10,798 nucleotides of DNA, from NCBI GenBank assembly GCA_946480845.1, contig CAMLLJ010000089.1, positions 1 through 10,798 of the forward strand, read 5' to 3'. Source of the DNA: an uncultured Gemmatimonadota bacterium (lineage in GTDB: Bacteria; Gemmatimonadota; Gemmatimonadetes; Gemmatimonadales; GWC2-71-9). The position numbers were made by a program, and so were the translations under genes. The notes under the pieces were generated by a model. The model worked only from the letters and a program-made list of their open reading frames with translations, ran no database searches and was not told the origin of the DNA. Below are positions 7,672 through 10,798 of this stretch, piece by piece (the stretch's first letter is position 1; each line of letters begins with the position of its first letter).

Positions 7672-8592
7672 CTATGGCGCTTCTGCTGGCCCCCATGTCG
7701 GGTGCCGGCCGGCAAAGGGCCCCGCCACGGTGTGGCCGTCGAGCGAAAAGATCCGGAACGTGCCCGAGCCATCGGCCGTGAGTCTGGTCCCGTCCGGCGA
7801 CCAGCGCGGGTCGTTGGTCACGTAGAACGAGTCGCCCGGAACCACCGACTGGAGACCCGACCCGTCGGCGTTCATCACCCACAGACCCCAGGGGTTTCGG
7901 ATCCCGGGGTCGGGGCCCCGCGCCGAGATGAAGGCGATTCGGCTGCCGTCCGGCGACCAGGACGGGTAGTTGTCTGCGACCCCGAACCCGGTGAGCGGCA
8001 CTCTCTCGCTCGTGGCAAGTTTCATGGTCATGATCACGGGCAGGTAGTCGGGCTGTACCGCCGTGTCGAAAGCGAAGACCAGCGTTGCAGCATCAGGTGA
8101 CAGGTGCGGTTGCAGCTCCTCGCCGGCGGCGGTCGCCAGGTACCGGCGATTGGTGCCGTCCGCCTTCATGATCAGCAGGTCGGAGGCGTCGGGGACCGCC
8201 TGCGATGCGAAAACGATCTCCTGGCCATCGGGCGACCACCGGGCTCCGCGCTCGCTCACGTAGAGAGTGCTGGTCAGGTTCCGCCAGCCGGTCCCGTCGC
8301 TCCGCATGGTGACGATGTCCCAATGGCCGCCGGGCGAAAAGTCGAGCACCAGCCATTCCCCATCGGGCGAGACGTCCACCCCACCCACGAACCCGCCTGG
8401 CTCCACCGGAATTGCCCGGACGTCGGTCCCATCCGGCCGCATGTGCAGCAGCGGGTAGCGTCCGGTGTCCGACACGAACACGATCCGGCCCGCCAGCGTG
8501 GCCGGGGGCGGCGGCGGCTCGACACCACCGCTGCAGCCGCAGGTCAGCACGGCGGCCGCCAGGGCGCCGGCCCCCCATCGTGGCGTCAGCAT
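7672..8592 (-). CDS. PD40/TolB-like beta-propeller lipoprotein
   Basis: The product is 306 residues. It begins with a lipoprotein-type signal, MLTPRWGAGALAAAVLTCGC, with possible lipid-anchor cysteines at 18 and 20, though neither context is a perfect lipobox. A proline-rich linker (EPPPPP, about 25-30) leads to a WD40-like (PD40) propeller. The repeating S-P-D-G turn occurs at about 75, 120, 165 (as SPDA), 213 and 265, with M-x-x-D-G-T turns between blades. Such propellers occur in TolB and many surface lipoproteins and usually bind proteins or glycans; no enzyme motif was seen. The open frame extends to 9780, but the start at 8592 is chosen because a signal peptide begins there and the ATG overlaps the upstream stop by 7 nt. 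It is the second gene of a two-gene unit. Confidence 0.85.
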   Translation of the reverse strand: MLTPRWGAGALAAAVLTCGCSGGVEPPPPPATLAGRIVFVSDTGRYPLLHMRPDGTDVRAIPVEPGGFVGGVDVSPDGEWLVLDFSPGGHWDIVTMRSDGTGWRNLTSTLYVSERGARWSPDGQEIVFASQAVPDASDLLIMKADGTNRRYLATAAGEELQPHLSPDAATLVFAFDTAVQPDYLPVIMTMKLATSERVPLTGFGVADNYPSWSPDGSRIAFISARGPDPGIRNPWGLWVMNADGSGLQSVVPGDSFYVTNDPRWSPDGTRLTADGSGTFRIFSLDGHTVAGPFAGRHPTWGPAEAP

Positions 8593-9785
8593 CCCTGCGG
8601 CCGCTGCTGGCCCTTCCGGGCTGGTGGCGCACCCGAGGTGCAGACCGGATAGTCCGCTGAGTACGCGCCGCCGATCACGGTCCCGGATCTGGGCGTGGCC
8701 AGGATGGACAGGGTATAGCTGCCCGCGTGGACCGCCACGGTGGTCGTGGTCCCCGTCCACGGCGTGGTGAGCGTGTCGTACAGCGAGCCATCGGCCCCGA
8801 CGGACCAGATGAACCGCCACTTGACCTGGACCGCACCTGAGGCGCCGCTCACCAGGGCGGTGACGGTCTCGTCTTCGGCTGAGGTGATCGGCGCGGAGAT
8901 CCCCGACAAACCAGTGACCCGGAACGGGGGCGGTGGGGGCGGTGGCGGTAAGGTGACGGTCGTCGGGATGCTGAAGTGGTCTTCCTCGCGGAACGACGTG
9001 ACTGCGACACCGGCTGGCAGCGACAGAGGGTCGGCGAAGATCCGGGCTGTACCGCCCCCGACTGAGGTCACTACCCCGGTTGTCGGGTCCACCGTTGCGA
9101 CAACTGGATTGCTGCTCCTCCACCGAACCGCGACCGCGGGCTCCACCAGCGACGGGTGGCCCAGATCGAACCTGGGTCCCAGCGCCGTGACCTGGGACGT
9201 ATGATTCACGTCCGAGAATGCCAGCGACGACGGCGCTATGTGGAACCCAGTAAGGATGTGCCGGGCCATGTAGGTCTGGCCATCGATCGGTGATCCGTAT
9301 CCATATCCCAGACGAACGATGTCGAGTTCGTGCCGGCAGGGATAGTCGTTCACCTGGTTGGTGCCCGGCGGAAGGACGTTCACGCAGTGATCGGAGAACC
9401 CGCTCACGCCCTGCCCTTCCATGGCGGACTGGAAGCCCAGCGGCTCGGTGAGCTCGTGCATCACGATGGCCGTCACGTCCCCGCGGTAGGCTCCCGGGCC
9501 GCACACTGCCCGCAACGTGATGACGCCCCCGGATTCGTCGCCACAGTACTGCGCCGCAGTGCCCACCTTCTCGATGACCAGGTTCGCGTTGCCTGAGGAC
9601 GTGTACAGAAAGCGCGGGACATCCGGCGTGGACGACGAAATGAGCACGGCATTCCACTGATCGACGGCCGACTGAATGGCGGCGCTTTCGCTCAGCGCTG
9701 AGGCCCCGGCCCGAACCGTTATCTGCTGACCGGGATTCCAGCAGCGGTCGAACCACGGGGCCGCGCCAACTACGCTGCAAGACAT
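8586..9785 (-). CDS. Secreted Ig-like domain protein with degenerate metalloprotease motif (5' end probably displaced)
   Basis: The open frame gives 399 residues from the ATG at 9785, but that is probably not the true start. In frame just upstream are residues LAACQPEAP, a good lipobox, and a full signal peptide follows if a one-base change in the G9 run at 9848-9856 is allowed. Domains: an N-terminal region (about 15-165) resembling matrixin-type metalloproteases, with AVDQWN at 40-45 and IVMHELTEPLGF at 107-118. Here the expected HExxHxxGxxH reads HELTEPLGFQS, so the second and third zinc-binding histidines are missing. A Big_2-like Ig domain follows (about 195-255, with SSNPVVATVDPTTGVVTSVG), then a run of eight prolines (280-287) and a second Ig-like domain (about 289-380). 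Six or more cysteines suggest disulfides and export. Its two counted lines (9181-9240, 9301-9360) are 62% and 57% G+C, below the operon on the other strand. Function unknown. Confidence 0.8.
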   Translation of the reverse strand: MSCSVVGAAPWFDRCWNPGQQITVRAGASALSESAAIQSAVDQWNAVLISSSTPDVPRFLYTSSGNANLVIEKVGTAAQYCGDESGGVITLRAVCGPGAYRGDVTAIVMHELTEPLGFQSAMEGQGVSGFSDHCVNVLPPGTNQVNDYPCRHELDIVRLGYGYGSPIDGQTYMARHILTGFHIAPSSLAFSDVNHTSQVTALGPRFDLGHPSLVEPAVAVRWRSSNPVVATVDPTTGVVTSVGGGTARIFADPLSLPAGVAVTSFREEDHFSIPTTVTLPPPPPPPPFRVTGLSGISAPITSAEDETVTALVSGASGAVQVKWRFIWSVGADGSLYDTLTTPWTGTTTTVAVHAGSYTLSILATPRSGTVIGGAYSADYPVCTSGAPPARKGQQRPQGC

Positions 9786-9892
9786 TGCAGCGGACGCAAG
9801 AGACGGCGCGAACGTAGTCGGAGCTTCAGGTTGGCAGGCCGCTAGCGCCCCCCCCCGGCGAAGAATGCGATCAGGCGAACGTGACCGGGCAT
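9786..9892 (-). pseudogene. Out-of-frame signal-peptide start of the Ig-domain lipoprotein
   Basis: An ATG at 9892, with AAGAGG 9 nt upstream (9902-9907), reads MPGHVRLIAFFAGGGR and stops at 9842. If the G9 run were ten (or seven) bases, the same start would continue as MPGHVRLIAFFAGGGALAAC and then QPEAPTTFAPSLASAA, directly into the 399-residue frame. That would be a complete lipoprotein signal ending in the lipobox L-A-A-C. The promoter, ribosome binding site and signal peptide all point to 9892 as the true start, so the gene is either phase-variable, freshly broken, or affected by a sequencing error in the homopolymer. Confidence 0.7.
9848..9856 (-). repeat. Nine-base poly-G tract in a lipoprotein signal peptide
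   Basis: Nine consecutive C on the plus strand (G on the coding strand) lie inside the signal-peptide coding region of the gene ending at 8586. Tracts of this kind are prone to slipped-strand length change and also to assembly error. The present length puts the start codon out of frame with the body of the gene. Confidence 0.95.
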
Positions 9893-9934
9893 GGGCTGGG
9901 GCCTCTTGGGGCAGAAGAAGGTTATGGATTCATC

Positions 9935-9963
9935 AGGATATGAGGCCGCGCTGCCCTGCGCAA
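9935..9963 (-). promoter_or_regulatory. Predicted promoter of the two-lipoprotein unit
   Basis: On the minus strand TTGCGC (9963-9958), a 17-nt spacer and TATCCT (9940-9935) match the sigma-70 consensus at four of six positions in each box. It lies 42 nt upstream of the proposed ATG at 9892 and downstream of the rpoC hairpin, where an independent promoter is needed. Its -10 is the ordinary type, unlike the two ribosomal promoters. Confidence 0.45.
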
Positions 9964-9982
9964 GCGATGCCACCTGAACGCA

Positions 9983-10012
9983 GAACGCCCCGGGATCGCT
10001 CCCGGGGCGTTC
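9983..10012 (-). terminator. Hairpin terminator after rpoC
   Basis: GAACGCCCCGGG (9983-9994), a 6-nt loop and CCCGGGGCGTTC (10001-10012) form a perfect 12-bp stem beginning 21 nt after the rpoC stop codon. The bases following it on the minus strand (TGCGTTCAGG) are not U-rich, so termination may rely on the very stable stem or on another factor. Position and perfection of the repeat support the call. Confidence 0.7.
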
Positions 10013-10033
10013 GCATGTCCAGTACTGCCGGCG

Positions 10034-10798
10034 CTACTCGTCGTCCGCCATCGCCCCGACCGGGATCTCCACCACCGGCGCCGCACTCATCTCGGCCTCC
10101 GGGATCACCTCCGGCATCTCGTACCCTGCCGGCGGCTCGATGTCGATCTCGGCATACCGGTAGATCCCGCTGCCCGCCGGGATCAGATGGCCGATGATGA
10201 TGTTCTCCTTGAGGCCGAGGAGGTCGTCCTTGGCCCCGCGGATGGCGGCGTCGGTGAGGACGCGCGTGGTCTCCTGGAACGACGCCGCCGAGATGAACGA
10301 CTGCGTCGTGAGCGAGGCCTTGGTGATGCCGAGCAGCACCGGCTCGAACGTCGCCTCGGTCTCCTTCTTCCTGGCGCGCCGCTCGTTCTCCTCGGTGAAG
10401 AGCTGGCGGTCCACCGTCTCGCCCTCGAGGAAGTCGGTGTCACCCGGGTCGGTGACGCGCACCTTCTGCAGCATCTGGCGCACGATCACGCCGATGTGCT
10501 TGTCGCTGATGCGCACACCCTGCAGGCGGTACACCTCCTGCACCTCGTTGAGCAGGTACTCCTGCACCGCGCGCGGACCCTTGATCAGCAGGATGTCGTG
10601 CGGGTTGACCGGCCCTTCCGTCAGGCGGTCACCGGCGCGCACGCGGTCGCCCTCGTGCACGCGGAGGTGCTTGCCCGCCGCCACCTCGTACAGCCTCGGC
10701 TCCTCGGCCGACGGCGTCTCCCCCGCGGAGAGCGGGTAGACGAAGATCTCGCGCTTGCCGCGCTTGATCTCGCCGAACTTCACCGTGCCGTCGATCTC
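10034..10798 (-). CDS. rpoC: DNA-directed RNA polymerase subunit beta', C-terminal 254 residues
   Basis: This is the 3' end of the gene for the largest RNA polymerase subunit; the rest lies beyond the right edge. The frame is open to the last base. Conserved beta' C-terminal segments are present: [73 protein letters not shown] (trigger-loop-adjacent C-terminal region), [12 protein letters not shown] and [17 protein letters not shown]. After this core comes an acidic tail ending MADDE. In most bacteria rpoC is followed at once by rpsL, rpsG and fusA; here a hairpin terminator follows, and rpsL lies 7.4 kb further on. Confidence 0.98.
   Translation of the reverse strand, partial: EIDGTVKFGEIKRGKREIFVYPLSAGETPSAEEPRLYEVAAGKHLRVHEGDRVRAGDRLTEGPVNPHDILLIKGPRAVQEYLLNEVQEVYRLQGVRISDKHIGVIVRQMLQKVRVTDPGDTDFLEGETVDRQLFTEENERRARKKETEATFEPVLLGITKASLTTQSFISAASFQETTRVLTDAAIRGAKDDLLGLKENIIIGHLIPAGSGIYRYAEIDIEPPAGYEMPEVIPEAEMSAAPVVEIPVGAMADDE

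Noticed and set aside
8500..8520. Proline-codon repeat as a CRISPR-like or tandem repeat
   Set aside because: It encodes the short proline linker of a lipoprotein; there are no spaced direct repeats.
7672..9780. 702-residue reading of the propeller lipoprotein frame
   Set aside because: The part above 8592 overlaps the Ig-domain gene in another frame and is not protein-like, while a signal peptide begins at 8592.

Overview
The window is high-GC bacterial chromosome. It carries the core transcription/translation cluster that encodes RpoC, S12, S7 and EF-G, all on the minus strand, and this cluster is split by about 7.4 kb of accessory genes. A Gemmatimonadota (FCB-group) origin fits best but is not proven. 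The grounds are GC-rich codon use, GTG/TTG starts with tightly overlapping genes, lipoproteins with Ig-like and WD40/PD40 domains, and two promoters whose -10 regions resemble the Bacteroidota-type TAnnTTTG element.

Layout in minus-strand reading order. The C-terminal 254 residues of rpoC end at 10034 and are followed by a perfect 12-bp hairpin. Next come two overlapping secreted or lipoprotein genes: an Ig-domain protein with a degenerate metalloprotease-like motif (8586-9785, whose signal peptide probably lies upstream, out of frame across a G9 tract), and a PD40/TolB-type beta-propeller lipoprotein (7672-8592). After the plus-strand island, the minus-strand ribosomal genes resume with rpsL and rpsG, which overlap by 4 nt, share a promoter and end at a classic terminator. 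Then comes fusA, which is cut by the window edge. fusA has its own promoter and a structured leader of about 235 nt containing a terminator-like hairpin just before the ribosome binding site.

The plus-strand island (2844-7639) is five genes with every junction overlapping: lemA, a DUF2207/YciQ-like membrane protein, an SpsF-like sugar cytidylyltransferase, a Gfo/Idh/MocA oxidoreductase, and a PtmA-like short-chain dehydrogenase. LemA plus DUF2207 is a known envelope-associated pair. The other three look like part of a nucleotide-sugar pathway (nonulosonic-acid or related surface glycan), but no sugar synthase, aminotransferase or glycosyltransferase is present.

The points most worth a second look are the attenuator-like fusA leader, the poly-G tract that breaks the signal peptide of the Ig-domain lipoprotein, the LemA/DUF2207/nucleotide-sugar operon, and its position inside the normally contiguous rpoC-rpsL region. 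No tRNA, rRNA, CRISPR array, insertion sequence or attachment site was seen.
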